The notes under the pieces are model-generated. The model saw only the letters and a list, made by a program, of their open reading frames with translations. It was not told where the DNA came from and ran no database searches. A stretch of 64,000 nucleotides of DNA from Lumbricus rubellus (taxonomy: Eukaryota; Annelida; Clitellata; Crassiclitellata; Lumbricidae). The stretch's first letter is position 1. Each line of letters opens with the position of its first letter. The stretch spans positions 565,001 through 629,000 of the forward strand of contig OX243822.1 in assembly GCA_945859605.1 (NCBI GenBank), in the 5' to 3' direction. A program made the translations under genes and the position numbers. Below, in pieces: positions 1 through 12,449 of this stretch.

Positions 1-480
1 CCATGAAATGAAATAATGTAAAAATGAAAGAATGCAAGTATAATAATACACGACGTACGAACTAATGGAGGGATTTAATTTGAAGCCCGAAACAAAATTC
101 TGGCTACAGCCTTGCTGGTAGACTTTATTGGTCTACTTGCTAATAATGGTTGTAATTAATCTGTATGTTTATGGTTGCTAAATTGATCTATTCGCTAATG
201 ATGGTTGTGTTGATAATCTTGTGAAACATTTTTAATGATTGTACTGCTTGCAAGACGCTTTGCTCTAAGATTCAGTGTGTGAAGTGTTATTTTATGACTT
301 CACTTCAGATCCTTTGTCTCAATGTCTCTCGACTTTGTTTACAATAAATTATAATATGCAACTGCAATTTGATACATCGCTTTTTAAAATGCCTCAATGT
401 CGCAACTACAATTATGTCTCAGAGCAATTGAACACGATTCAAACACGAAGGACTGGAGTCTTAAAGGTGTTTATAGTATC
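1..480. other. no gene seen; AT-rich
   Basis: AT-rich sequence with no recognisable exon. It is probably intron or flank upstream of the ATPase exons that begin at 2766. Short open frames here match nothing I know. Confidence 0.5.
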
Positions 481-640
481 CGATGAAAACGTTTAAAAGG
501 TGTTTAAAGTGAAGGAGTCGATTCTCAAGGTCCCTACAACGTAACCACCTCGGATGGGGGATCGAACCCATGCTCTCCGCATTACAGAACGACCTCTCTA
601 GCCAATCGCCACCGTTTGAATTTGTTAACCATTTATGTTT
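481..640 (-). repeat. tRNA-derived SINE (tail and head fragment)
   Basis: On the minus strand there is a tRNA-like head with an A-box-like stretch and a B box of the form GGGTTCGATCC near 560-580, followed by the tail phrase CTTTAAACACC/AAAGGTGT. The same tail phrase recurs at 1952-2340, 15655-15830 and 41015-42060, which marks it as an interspersed family and not a tRNA gene. Confidence 0.6.
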
Positions 641-777
641 CCACAGAGACATTTTTCATATAGCACCTTGTGAATAACTCAGATGTGGGCTGAATGGAAT
701 TGTTAGATATTAATCATTTATTGCTCCAAACCTTATTTCTTTGGCTCCTACTTCAGCTTAAGAATAGCAGTTTTTAA

Positions 778-990
778 TAGCACCCCCTTCAAGATTGCTA
801 CTCAGAGACGCTCCCGACTACAGCGCAGACACTGCATCGGAGTTTCACACCGAAGCGCATGAGGAAAAATTTTGTGAGTGAAGGACTCACTGAGGATTTC
901 TACGTGAAGGTGGCTTGAGGTGCATTCAAACCCACAACTTTCCGACTCCAAAGCACTGAACATATTCCTACACCACTACACCTCACAATA
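778..990 (-). repeat. tRNA-derived SINE, family A
   Basis: Minus-strand copy of the main SINE of this window. The tail (TAGCACCCCCTTCAAG, CTCAGAGACGCTCCCGACTACAG on plus) comes first, then CATCGGAGTTTCACACCGAAG, then a tRNA-like head ending in TACACCACTACACCTCA. It is diverged but collinear with the copies at 15397, 35409, 52127 and 60195. Confidence 0.8.
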
Positions 991-1155
991 GTCAAGACAA
1001 TAGCAATGACAATAGCAATGACAATAGCAATGACAATAGCAATGACAATAGTAAAGACAATAGCAATGACAATATAGTAAGACAATAGCATTGACAATAG
1101 CAATGACAATAGCAATGACAATAGAAATTACAATAGAAATGACAATAGTAATGAT
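985..1155. repeat. 12-bp minisatellite (CAATGACAATAG)n
   Basis: About fourteen imperfect copies of a 12-bp unit. The lengths keep several frames open, producing long low-complexity open frames on the minus strand that I do not regard as coding. Confidence 0.9.
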
Positions 1156-1686
1156 TGTATAACAAAAGAATGATAATAATATTTGTAATATTTTGCCAGG
1201 ATTCAAGTTCGCGACGGTTCTTCATCAACAAAAAGATCAAATACATTTGGAACAACGAGAACCAACGATTCGAGAAACTTCGGTCAGATTTCTTCTTCAG
1301 TTCTTTACCAATTTTGATTTTGTATTTTTCAACATTTTATCAATTGAGTTCTGCTTTTAAAATTTTTAAAAATCTTTTTTTTATTAATCTTAATTTAAAT
1401 TTTACAAAAATATTTGTAAAATTTTACTTAAAAATTTTTTTTGATGGTTTTCGGTTCTATTTCTCTTTATCAGTTCTACTTTCTTCAATTTTAATTTCTA
1501 AGATTTATTTTTGATCTTTATTAATTTGACTCTTTGATTTCGACAATGCTTCTCAAACGATCACGTATCTCGACTTTGATTAATTATTCCGCAACTGCTC
1601 GTACTCAGGTAGCGCCAGTCCCAAGCCTGGATAAAGGAGGAGGGAGACACTTATCATCTTTGCTATGACTAAGTGTACATCATGTT

Positions 1687-1915
1687 ATCGATAACATCAT
1701 CGTGCTTTCTCCGTGGCTGGCCCTGCGACCTGGAATGAGCTCCCTGTTATCCTTCGTCAAATACCTATTAGCCTTTCTACTTCTACTTCATTTCTTTCTC
1801 TTTTCAAGACTGTCTTATTCGACCGGGGTTGGACTGGGAGCGCTCCTGAGTAGTAACCTTGAAAGAGCGCTATATCAAATTCTCAGTAAATAAAAAAATA
1901 AAAAATGAAATAAAA
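1687..1915 (+). repeat. LINE 3' end (CR1/L2-like)
   Basis: The frame around 1700-1760 reads FSVAGPATWNELPV, the signature near the ORF2 C-terminus of CR1/L2/Rex-type non-LTR retrotransposons (FSVxGPxxWNxLP). It is followed by GGGAGCGCTCCTGAGTAG and GAGCGCTATATCAAAT, then an A-rich tail. Two more copies lie at 6985 and 17688. 5'-truncated and not functional. Confidence 0.75.
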
Positions 1916-1930
1916 AAGTCTAACCCAATC

Positions 1931-1971
1931 TTTAAAGGTGTCTGACAATCAGATTGTCAGACACCTTTAAA
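1931..1971. repeat. 41-bp near-perfect palindrome
   Basis: Two 20-nt arms (1931-1950 and 1952-1971) are exact reverse complements around one spacer base. The arms carry the family B tail motif AAAGGTGTCTGACAATC, so this is probably two SINE tails meeting tail to tail. Confidence 0.9.
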
Positions 1972-2345
1972 ACGGTGTCAACCGATGCTATATAAGGATA
2001 GAACGCCACGCGTGATTAGTATAGTGGCAGTTTGGTGTGAGTAATGGATTCGATTCATGAAACGGTTAATGTGAGAAAGAAAACGTTGAGCAACAAGTCC
2101 TTCACTCACAATTACTGCCAATGGTAGTTAGACACCTTTAAAACGCTGTCAACCGATACTATATAAGAATGGAACGCTATTCTTGATTATTCATTGTTGG
2201 GGTTCTCGTAAGACTCTAATTTTAGTCTAATACGGTTACTGTGCATTGCGACATTGATCAGCAATAATTGACGATGATTGTTAGACACCTTTAAAACCTT
2301 TTTAATCGATAATATATAAGGATGGAATGCTCGGTATGATCAATT
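1952..2345 (+). repeat. SINE family B, tandem copies
   Basis: Three successive copies of a tail motif (GACACCTTTAAAAC, GTCAACCGATGCTATATAAG, GATGGAACGCT), near 1958, 2130 and 2287. They are separated by tRNA-like heads containing GTGGCAG and GGATTCGATTC. The same family is seen at 15655 and, inverted, at 41015-42060. Confidence 0.7.
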
Positions 2346-2765
2346 TCAGTCTTGTGCCGTTTCTCTTCTGAGATGCTCTGTGTTGAGCAACAAGTCCGTA
2401 ACTCACAGTTACTATAAGGTCCATCGATAGAAGCGTCATCGTTAGATAGTTGGGCTTAATAAATACAGAATAATAAAATTGTAGTAACTCCAGAACATTA
2501 AAGCACTTTGTGTTGTTCCTTTGAGCCTCAGGGATCATATTTACTTTGGGTGAAAAAATCCATTCCAGAACAATGCCCTGCTCCCCATTTTTTGCAATCC
2601 TGACTTCCCTGATGTATCATTTGTACCTCGGGAGAAGAAATAGTTGCAACTTTTGATGATTATTTACAAATTTATTTGTAAAATCATTTACTAATTTATT
2701 CGATTAGAATCATTTACGAATCAATGAAAAATTCATTCGCAGGTTTCTGTCGTCGTGTTTTGCAG
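2346..2765. other. intron or flank, no gene seen
   Basis: Nothing recognisable apart from AT-rich sequence. It precedes the first identifiable ATPase exon and ends in a good 3' splice site, TTTTGCAG at 2758-2765. Confidence 0.4.
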
Positions 2766-5700
2766 AGGGCTGGAGGAGGAGATGCCATGCAATTACTTCC
2801 ATGAAATGAAAGGGTTAACTGAATCCGAAGCATCGTTAAGGTCTGTTGAAAGTCACATGACTCTCATTATTTCATCTGTCTTCACGTCATGGTCAATTGG
2901 CTTAGAGTCTAATCACATTATTGTTATTATTCTTAATCTTATTTTATTTATAAAATAATAGTAATCACCTTGTGCCGTCGATATGATGAATCTTAGCAAC
3001 CGTCATAGTTAACATTCTCCAGGAATCCCAATCTCTCGCCGCCTCCATAATAATAATAATAGTAACAGTAATAGTAATGATGATGATGATGATGATGATA
3101 ATTTATTAATATTATTGGTATTGTTATTGTAAATTCTTGGTGAACAAAAGAGCCATGGAAGTTAGCAGCATTGTTTAAACATTTACTTGTTTACATATTT
3201 GTTTGCTTGTTTATTTTAAAGTGATTATGTCTTTCTCAACATTACTTTCAGACGCAATCTGTACGGTGGAAACTTGATTGTGATCCATGTTACGCCGATC
3301 GTTAAGCTCTTGTTTACGCAGGTAAGGGACGGAAATAAAAAAGGAGCTACATGTATATCGTGTGTATTTATGCATGCTTGCTAAATGGAATTTTTTATTA
3401 TCTACCTTAGTTAGGTGTTTCGTTTGTTCACCAGAGCGTTGTTTGGTGTGTGTTTAATGAACGTACTTTATGTTACGTTTATGTTAGTAAGCACACATAC
3501 GCACGTACAAACATCGGTCGTTTTTCTTCTGCGCCTGTCTGTATTAGCTAAGGTTTATTGTTGTTGTGTACTAGTTAAGGTATTTTCAAAGTTACGAAAA
3601 TTTTCAGACTATTTTCTATTTCTATGCAGGTTAATGTTTTTGTGTTTCTCTTACATTGTGGATCCTCTGTTCAAACTTCGAAGTTCACTTGGACTCGTGA
3701 ATGTCAATCACTTGCCATTCTAATTTCATTTCACGATACTTAGGCGACCCTAATAAACGGGATCTTCGTCCAATCCTGTTGCATAACTACATTGCTGTTT
3801 ACTGTGTAGACTTTGTCATAATTATGTCGATTGTTCTCAATGGCAACAATTATAGACGTATTGAATTGTATCTAAATTCATGCGTAACTTCTCTTTCCAG
3901 GCTCTGCATCCATTCTACATCTTCCAGTTGTTCAGTTGCATCCTGTGGTACACCGATCGATACGGTTGGTACGCCACTTGCATCCTACTCATCTCGGCCA
4001 TCTCGCTCACCGCTCAAATCTACGAAACACGCTCTGTGAGTATTCACGTCGTCGACTCTCTAAGACATTCAATATTTACAGCATGTAACTGTAAATGTCC
4101 GGTCTATGAACCTAGCATCTTGTTGACTTTCTGTTTTTACAACTTGTAAAAACAGAAAAATGGTCAGTTTTTAACGGCACATAAACTGTAAAACTACTTA
4201 GCGCCATTAAATGCTAGTCTTGCTACGTTTACACTTTACAGTCTGTGTTCATTCATTAATTTCTAGAACTTATTTAGCGACACTTCAAGAATGCCACTCA
4301 GAGGTTCTCCCAGTCCAACCACGGTGATACAAAATATGAACTGTGAGCAACTGAGCATTCCATAATTAAAACCCACGAACAGCAAATGTTTTGTGAGCAT
4401 GCATTATGTAATCTGTAATGGTTTCATGTCTTAAAGAACATAAATTAAAATCTCAATGGGATCGGATGATTTTATTTCTATTCATTTTATTTGTGTAAGT
4501 TATGCAAGCAAAAGATGTTGTTGTTGTTGTTGTTGTTGTTGTGTTTAGATGCAACGCGCTCTGAAGAGCACCTTATCACCAACCGAAGTTGTCTCTGTCT
4601 ACCGATCGAATAAAGATGGTGAGCACGAGATGCCATACATCGATTCACTTATATTTTTATGACTTGAGCTGCTTACCTGAATTGATTTTCTATCATTCTC
4701 ACCTGCCTGACTTACCTGATGGTGCTCAAATGAGTGGCTCACCATAGTTGTTCGTCTGATTTACTCATCTATCATGCTCATCCGATTGACTGACCTGTCT
4801 TACTCATCTGAGTTGCTCACTTGAGTAGTAGCTAACCTAAGTTGTTTACCTAAGTTGTTTACCTGAGTTGTTTACCTGAGTTGTTTACCTGAGTTGTTTA
4901 CCTGAGTTGTTTACCTGAGTTGTTTACCTGAGTTGTTTACCGTACCTGAGTTGTTTACCTGAGTTGTTTACCTGAGTTGTTTACCTGAGTTGTTTACCTG
5001 AGTTGTTTACCTGAGTTGTTTACCTGAGTTGTTTACCTGAGTTGTTTACCTGAGTTGTTTACCTGAGTTGTTTACCTGAGTTGTTTACCTGAGTTGTTTA
5101 CCTGAGTTGTTTACCTGAGTTGTTTACCTGAGTTGTTTACCTGAGTTGTTTACCTGAGTTGTTTACCTGAGTTGTTTACCTGAGTTGTTTACCTGAGTTG
5201 TTTACCGTACCTGAGTTGTTTACCGTACCTGAGTTGTTTACCTGAGTTGTTTACCTGAGTTGTTTACCTGAGTTGTTTACCTGAGTTGTTTACCTGAGTT
5301 GTTTACCTGAGTTGTTTACCTGAGTTGTTTACCTGAGTTGTTTACCTGAGTTGTTTACCTGAGTTGTTTACCTGAGTTGTTTACCTGAGTTGTTTACCGT
5401 ACCTGAGTTGTTTACCTGAGTTGTTTACCTGAGTTGTTTACCTGAGTTGTTTACCTGAGTTGTTTACCTGAGTTGTTTACCTGAGTTGTTTACCTGAGTT
5501 GTTTACCTGAGTTGTTTACCTGAGTTGTTTACCTGAGTTGTTTACCTGAGTTGTTTACCTGAGTTGTTTACCGTACCTGAGTTGTTTACCTGAGTTGTTT
5601 ACCTGAGTTGTTTACCTTAGTTGTTTACCTGAGTTGTTTACCTGAGTTGTTTACCTGAGTTGTTTACCTGAGTTGTTTACCTGAGTTGTTTACCTGAGTT

Positions 5701-8700
5701 GTTTACCTGAGTTGTTTACCGTACCTGAGTTGTTTACCGTACCTGAGTTGTTTACCTGAGTTGTTTACCTGAGTTGTTTACCTGAGTTGTTTACCTGAGT
5801 TGTTTACCTAAGTTGTTTACCTGAGTTGTTTACCTGAGTTGTTTACCTGAGTTGTTTACCTGAGTTGTTTACCTGAGTTGTTTACCTGAGTTGTTTACCG
5901 TACCTGAGTTGTTTACCTGAGTTGTTTACCTGAGTTGTTTACCTGAGTTGTTTACCTGAGTTGTTTACCTGAGTTGTTTACCTGAGTTGTTTACCTGAGT
6001 TGTTTACCTGAGTTGTTTACCTGAGTTGTTTACCTGAGTTGTTTACCTGAGTTGTTTACCTGATTTGTTTACCTGAGTTGTTTACCGTACCTGAGTTGTT
6101 TACCGTACCTGAGTTGTTTACCTGAGTTGTTTACCTGAGTTGTTTACCTGAGTTGTTTACCTGAGTTGTTTACCTGAGTTGTTTACCTGAGTTGTTTACC
6201 TGAGTTGTTTACCTGAGTTGTTTACCTGAGTTGTTTACCTGAGTTGTTTGCCTGAGTTGTTTGCCTGAGTTGTTTGCCTGAGTTGTTTGCCTGAGTTGTT
6301 TACCTGAGTTGTTTACCTGAGTTGTTTACCTGAGTTGTTTACCTGAGTTGTTTACCTGAGTTGTTTACCTGAGTTGTTTACCTGAGTTGTTTACCTGAGT
6401 TGTTTACCTGAGTTGTTTACCTGAGTTGTTTACCTGAGTTGTTTACCTGAGTTGTTTACCTGAGATTGTTAACGCGTGTGTTTGCAGCGTTTGAGATGAT
6501 CCCCTCGGATCTTCTCGTTCCTGGTGACATCATCGAGGTACCGCGACAAGGTTGCGTGATGCAATGCGACGCTATTCTCATCAACGGTAACTGCATCGTC
6601 AACGAAAGCATGCTCACAGGTAAAATTAAATTAAATTAAATTAAATTAAATTAAATTAAATTATTAATATGTTCGTTTTATGATAACAAAAAACTGATAG
6701 ACACACACCGCTATCAGGTGCCACAAAGCAATTGATCAAATGGAATATAATATACATAAGAATATGTATTTAACCATGTCTGGATTTATCTTAAGCTGAG
6801 TGTAGAAAAGTAGCGTACAGAAATTACACAAAGAGTAATTTGATATTTACAAGTAGTCTCAAAAGTCTTAGAGATAGGAACAATTGTCACACATTGTCTT
6901 AAAAAGCGTCAAAAACAAAGTCATAGACATAGACAGGTAGGAACCAAATGAATCTACACGTCGACAAACCATCACAGAATCTAATTGTCTTGAGATGTCC
7001 GCTGTGAAGGGACAACTGCTTGTTCCACGGGCTCGCTTAGCTACCAGACAGCGCCGAGGTTTCTCGGTTGTGGGGCCGTCAACCTGGAATGACCTCCCCC
7101 CCAAACCTCCATCTCCACCTGACCAGTCAATCTTTATTTCTTAAGTCCCTTAAATCTTTTTTCTTTAATCGTGGCTGGGCTGGGAGCACCTCTGAGTAGT
7201 TTATTGATGGGGCGCTATATAAATTCTAATAATGAATGAATGAATGAATCTGTGTATTCAATTGACTCGAGATATTTCTCCATAACTCTGTTATAGGTGA
7301 GAGCATTCCAGTGACGAAGACTCCAATCGCTTCTTCTTCATCTGTTGGTGGTAACCATGGCAACCACGCAACAACAACGACAACGACGACGAACAACGTT
7401 GGAGTTCAGTTCAACATAACGGAACATTCACGACACGTTCTCTTCTGCGGCACGCACGTCATTCAAACGCGATACTACGGCAGCCACCTTGTGAGAGCCG
7501 TCGTCATTAGAACAGGTTATTTATTCATAGTAATAGTAGTCGTAGTTAGTATTTAGTAATGATGATGATGATGATGATGGTGTTGATGATGATGACGATG
7601 ATGATGATGATGACGACGACATAAGTGGTGATAATAATTAGTAGCCTATCATTATAGTATTTTATAAATAAATTATTTTTTATGATCAAATGATAATATT
7701 AAAAAAATAGTCTTATTGTAGTATTGTAATGAAATAACAGAAGATTTATTATTATTAATATTTTCGTTATTAATAATTATTATTATTATTAGACAAGCTT
7801 TTACAAATCTGGAAATTATATTAAGAAATAACAATCTAGGGACAATACGTAGGGGTAGGAGTAGAATCGAGAAGGGGTTTAATGTTTACCGAAAATGAGG
7901 CTAAAGGTTTCCTGATTTCTTTTTTTGTTTTGTTAGGTTTCTCGACGGCAAAAGGTGAACTTGTGCGGTCGATACTTTATCCGAAGCCAGTTGATTTCAA
8001 GTTCACGCAAGACGGAGTGAAATACATCGGAGTGCTTGCGTTGATTGCGGTCGGAGGAATGATCTACACGTTTGTTCTGATGGTAAGATAGGAATGATCT
8101 ACACGTTTGTTCTGATGGTAAGATAGGAATGATCTACACGTTTGTTCTCATGGTAAGATAGGAATGATCTACACGTTTGTTCTCATGGTGAGATAGGAAT
8201 GATCTACACGTTTGTTCTCATGGTAAGATAGGAATGATCTACACGTTTGTTCTCATGGTAAGATAGGAATGATCTACACGTTTGTTCTCATGGTAAGATA
8301 GGAATGATCTACACGTTTGTTCTCATGGTAAGATAGGAATGATCTACACGTTTGTTCTCATGGTAAGATAGGAATGATCTACACGTTTGTTCTCATGGTA
8401 AGATAGGACTTTAGAGGCCTTTCTATTCATACATATAATGCATTCATCCTTCTATCCATTGATCTGCCCATCTAGTCATCTGTTCATTCCTTTGTTATGA
8501 AATTTTTATGGTGCCTATTCTGCCCATCCACCAATATGTCCAATCATTCATAGATCTATATGTCTATTCATCTATCCTCCCATCGGCCCATCGGCCCATC
8601 TGGGAATCCATCCATCCATCCATTTATCAATTCTTCCATCCATCCATCTATCTATAAATTCATCCGTCCATCTATACATCTATCCATTGAACCATCCGCT

Positions 8701-11700
8701 CATCCAGCTATCAGTCATCCGTCTATCCACCGATGATGATGATGTTAGTGATAATGATTACGATGATAGTAATAATAACAATAATAGTAGTAATAATAAT
8801 AGTCATGCATATTTCTTCATGTTGTGTTAGATTGAGAATGGTGATGACGCTGGTATGATTGCCACGCGTGCTCTCGATCTCATCACGATCGTCATTCCTC
8901 CTGCTCTTCCCGCTGCGATGACGATCGGAATCGTGTTCGCACAGAAGCGATTGAAGCGCAAGCGAGTCTTCTGCATCAGTCCACGCAGCATCAATTTATG
9001 TGGAGCCATCAACGTGTTCTGCTTCGACAAGACTGGTACACTGACGGAGGATGGACTTGATCTGTATGGCGTGGTACCAGCGTACAAACGAACGTAAGGG
9101 ATGAGGCTGATGGACTGTTAATTATTGAAAGGCAGAAGGTGAGTGACAGAGGGGCAAGACAGAGGTAGAGAGACAGAGAGAGAGATAGAAGAATAAAACA
9201 TAAGGCCTAAAAAAAAATGTTGTGTTTCCGGTAACAGAGCTAAAAAAAATTGGGTAGGTAGGTCGGAAAATATTTTTATTTTGTAAAATATTTTTATGCA
9301 GTGACTATCCGAAAAAGTATACCCCACTAGTCTTTTTTGCACGCTGAAACAAAGTACGTGTTCTAAGCAAGTATAAACTGCCTATTTCCCGACTGTCTGC
9401 ACCTAAACCTGCTCTAGAAACAGTCCTATTTTCATTTTGTTGACGTCTCTTATGTTATGTCAATACAAATGTTTAAAAAAAAATTTTTTTTAAAAATTTA
9501 AATTTTTTTTTAAATTTTTTTTTTTTAAATTTTTTTTTTTTTTAATAAATTTTTTTTACAAAATATTTGAGTCGCGGCCGTAAAAATGGGTCGGTCGGGT
9601 TACCGGAAACACAACAATTTTTTTCTACGCCTAAGGAGCGAGACAGAGCAAGAGATAGAGGGAGTGAGACAGAGGGAAAGAGACAGATAGAGACAGAGAG
9701 AGAGAGACAGGGACAGAGACAAGGAAAGAGACAGAGGGAAAGAGATAGAGGGAAAGAGACAGAGAGAGAAGGAGAAAATCAGAGGGAGCTAATTAATAAG
9801 TCCACCTTGTTGTGGTTCTCAGGTAAAACCATCCTTAGGCATAACAAATGTTAATCCTTCTGCATTATTTTATTATTACAATTTGTTCATCGAGTTCCTT
9901 CTCGTTGTGATCGTGTTCCTCTCTTTTGTTCTGTTGCACAGGTTTCAGTCGGAGGAGCGGTTGATCTCCGCCCTCGACCAGCGCAACCCCGTCATCGTTG
10001 CCATGGCAACGTGCCACTCGTTGACGATCATTGAAGGACGCATATCGGGAGATCCACTCGACCAGAAGATGTTTGAAGCCACCAACTGGGTAGACAGACA
10101 TATTTAGACATTGTTAGACATTATTATTGGACAGATGTATTGTATATATAGACAGATGCAGACAGATAAAAAGACAGATGCAGATAGACACAGACAGACA
10201 CAGACAGTCAGACACAGATGCACAGACAGGATATCAGACAGACAGACACAGACAGACTTATGACAAACAGACAGACGCAGACAGATAAATTATTTTGCTG
10301 CGATGAGTAAATAAATAGCTGGAAAAAGAAGAAAAAGAAGAATCTTGGGGGAGGCTTCTGTGCTGAGAGCGCCTCTGAATAGTATCTAAGCCGCAAAAGG
10401 TGCTGCATAAATTTTTAGATATTTGATACATGAGATATGATGATGTGAATAAACCGACTTAATTTCTTCTGCCTGAATAATTGCATGAGATATTCAATGT
10501 GTGACTGATTGTGTTTCCATGACAACAGGATCTGGAGGAACCTGGTGAGGACACGAACAAGTATGACATCATCATGCCGACCGTCGTTCATCCAAAATGT
10601 CCGGATGTCGTGACGAGCGGACAACGAGCGGCTGGATATGAAAACGCAGAAGTACGTCTCTCACCTCTCTCTCTGTTGCTCACCATCTAATGTTTAGTGC
10701 CAACCTTCTCATTGCCTGTAGGATAAATAATTATAATCAGACAAACAGGCAGGCAGACAGATAGACAGACACAGGCAGACAGATAGACAGACACAGGCAG
10801 ACAGATAGACAGACACAGGCAGACAGATAGACAGACACAGGCAGACAGATAGACAGACACAGGCAGACAGATAGACAGACAGACAGACACAGGCAGAAAG
10901 ATAGACACAGTCAGAAAGACAGACAGACACAGGCAGACAGATAGACAGACAGACAGACAGACACAGGCAGATAGACAGACAGACAGACAGACAGACACAG
11001 GCAGAAAGATAGACACAGGCAGAAAGACAGACAGACACAGGCAGACAGATAGACAGACAGACAGACACAGGCAGATAGACAGACAGACAGACAGACACAG
11101 GCAGAAAGATAGACACAGGCAGAAAGACAGACAGACACAGGCAGACAGATAGACAGACAGACAGACACAGGCAGAAAGATAGACACAGGCAAAACGACTG
11201 ACAGACACAGGCAGGCAGAGAGGCAGGCAGAAGGACTGACACAGGCAGAAAGACAGACAGATACAGACTGACACAGGCAAAACGACTGACAGACACAGGC
11301 AGGCAGAGAGGCAGGCAGAAGGACTAACTTTTTGACAGACCAACAGACACAGAGGTCTACTGAACCTTCCATTTGGCACCTTGCAAGGCGCTCAGCAAGT
11401 CCTACCGCTCATTTTACTAATGCCGTCTGCCGAATGGAAGGTTGAGTGGACCTTTGGCAAGGTAGCAGGAATCAAAGCTCATGTCCATGTGCTCTTCGTG
11501 CCAGAGTGTTAACCATTTCCATAACCACCACCCCCTACACACACACACATTCCCATAACCGTGGACTTTTATCATTGGCTGTTGATTGATATTACCTGGC
11601 CAGGTAGATTGAATTGAGCCGATTGACATGACCTGTTTTTCTTGTGATTGTTACCTGCCCAGGTAGATATTGAGTTTAGTTGATTGCTATAATTCACCTG

Positions 11701-12418
11701 TGATGTGTGATTACAGGTGATGCCGTATGAGATTGGCATTCTGAGGCAGTTCACGTTTTCATCGAAACTTCAACGAATGTCTGTGATTAGTCGCGAGTTG
11801 AACAGCGATCATTTCGACGTCTATACGAAAGGATCACCGGAGATGATTGTCACGCTCTGCAACCCAGACACAGGTAGGAAGAGCGACCAGGGCTGCACTG
11901 CAATTATGCTTATTTTATCTCTTTCTTGCATGTATACGCTTAAATACCAAGATACACATGCCAAATCACTTGTATATATGCTTCCTACCAAGGCTGTAGC
12001 CAGGATTTTATTTCAGGGGGTGTTTACTCGACTTGAGCAAGCCGACAGGCAATCGAATCAACTGACTATAAGGTGCTGGGAGGGTTATTTCATCTATTGT
12101 GTCTTAGAAATAAAAGCCTTAAAATGAAATGCCCTTATCCCTCCCTTTTTCTACGGCCTTGCCTCATACATAGATATACATGCACAAGTACAGGCATGCC
12201 GAGACATTATTTACACAAATTGATGCTAGCATACATCATACATACAGAGAGACATACATGTCTATCTGTATATCTGTTTGTCTGTCTGTGTGTCTAGTGC
12301 CTGACGACTTCCATGATCTGCTGACGTACTACACACAGCAAGGTTACAGAGTCATCGCTCTCGCTCACAAGCAACTGTCGCGCATGACGTACGTCAAGAT
12401 TCACCGAGCACAGAGGTA

Positions 12419-12449
<31 letters not shown>

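Noticed and set aside
1155..1514. 119-residue Phe/Ile-rich frame
   Set aside because: AT-rich low complexity (TTT/AAA codons), no recognisable domain or splice context.
7882..8091. Independent short gene ending MVR
   Set aside because: It is ATPase exon 7937-8082 read through its donor into the repeat.
4834..8405. CRISPR-like arrays
   Set aside because: Units are contiguous tandem repeats without unique spacers, in an animal gene.
10687..11379. 230-residue Cys/Leu/Ser-rich frame on the minus strand
   Set aside because: Product of a CAGACA minisatellite; three frames are open at once.
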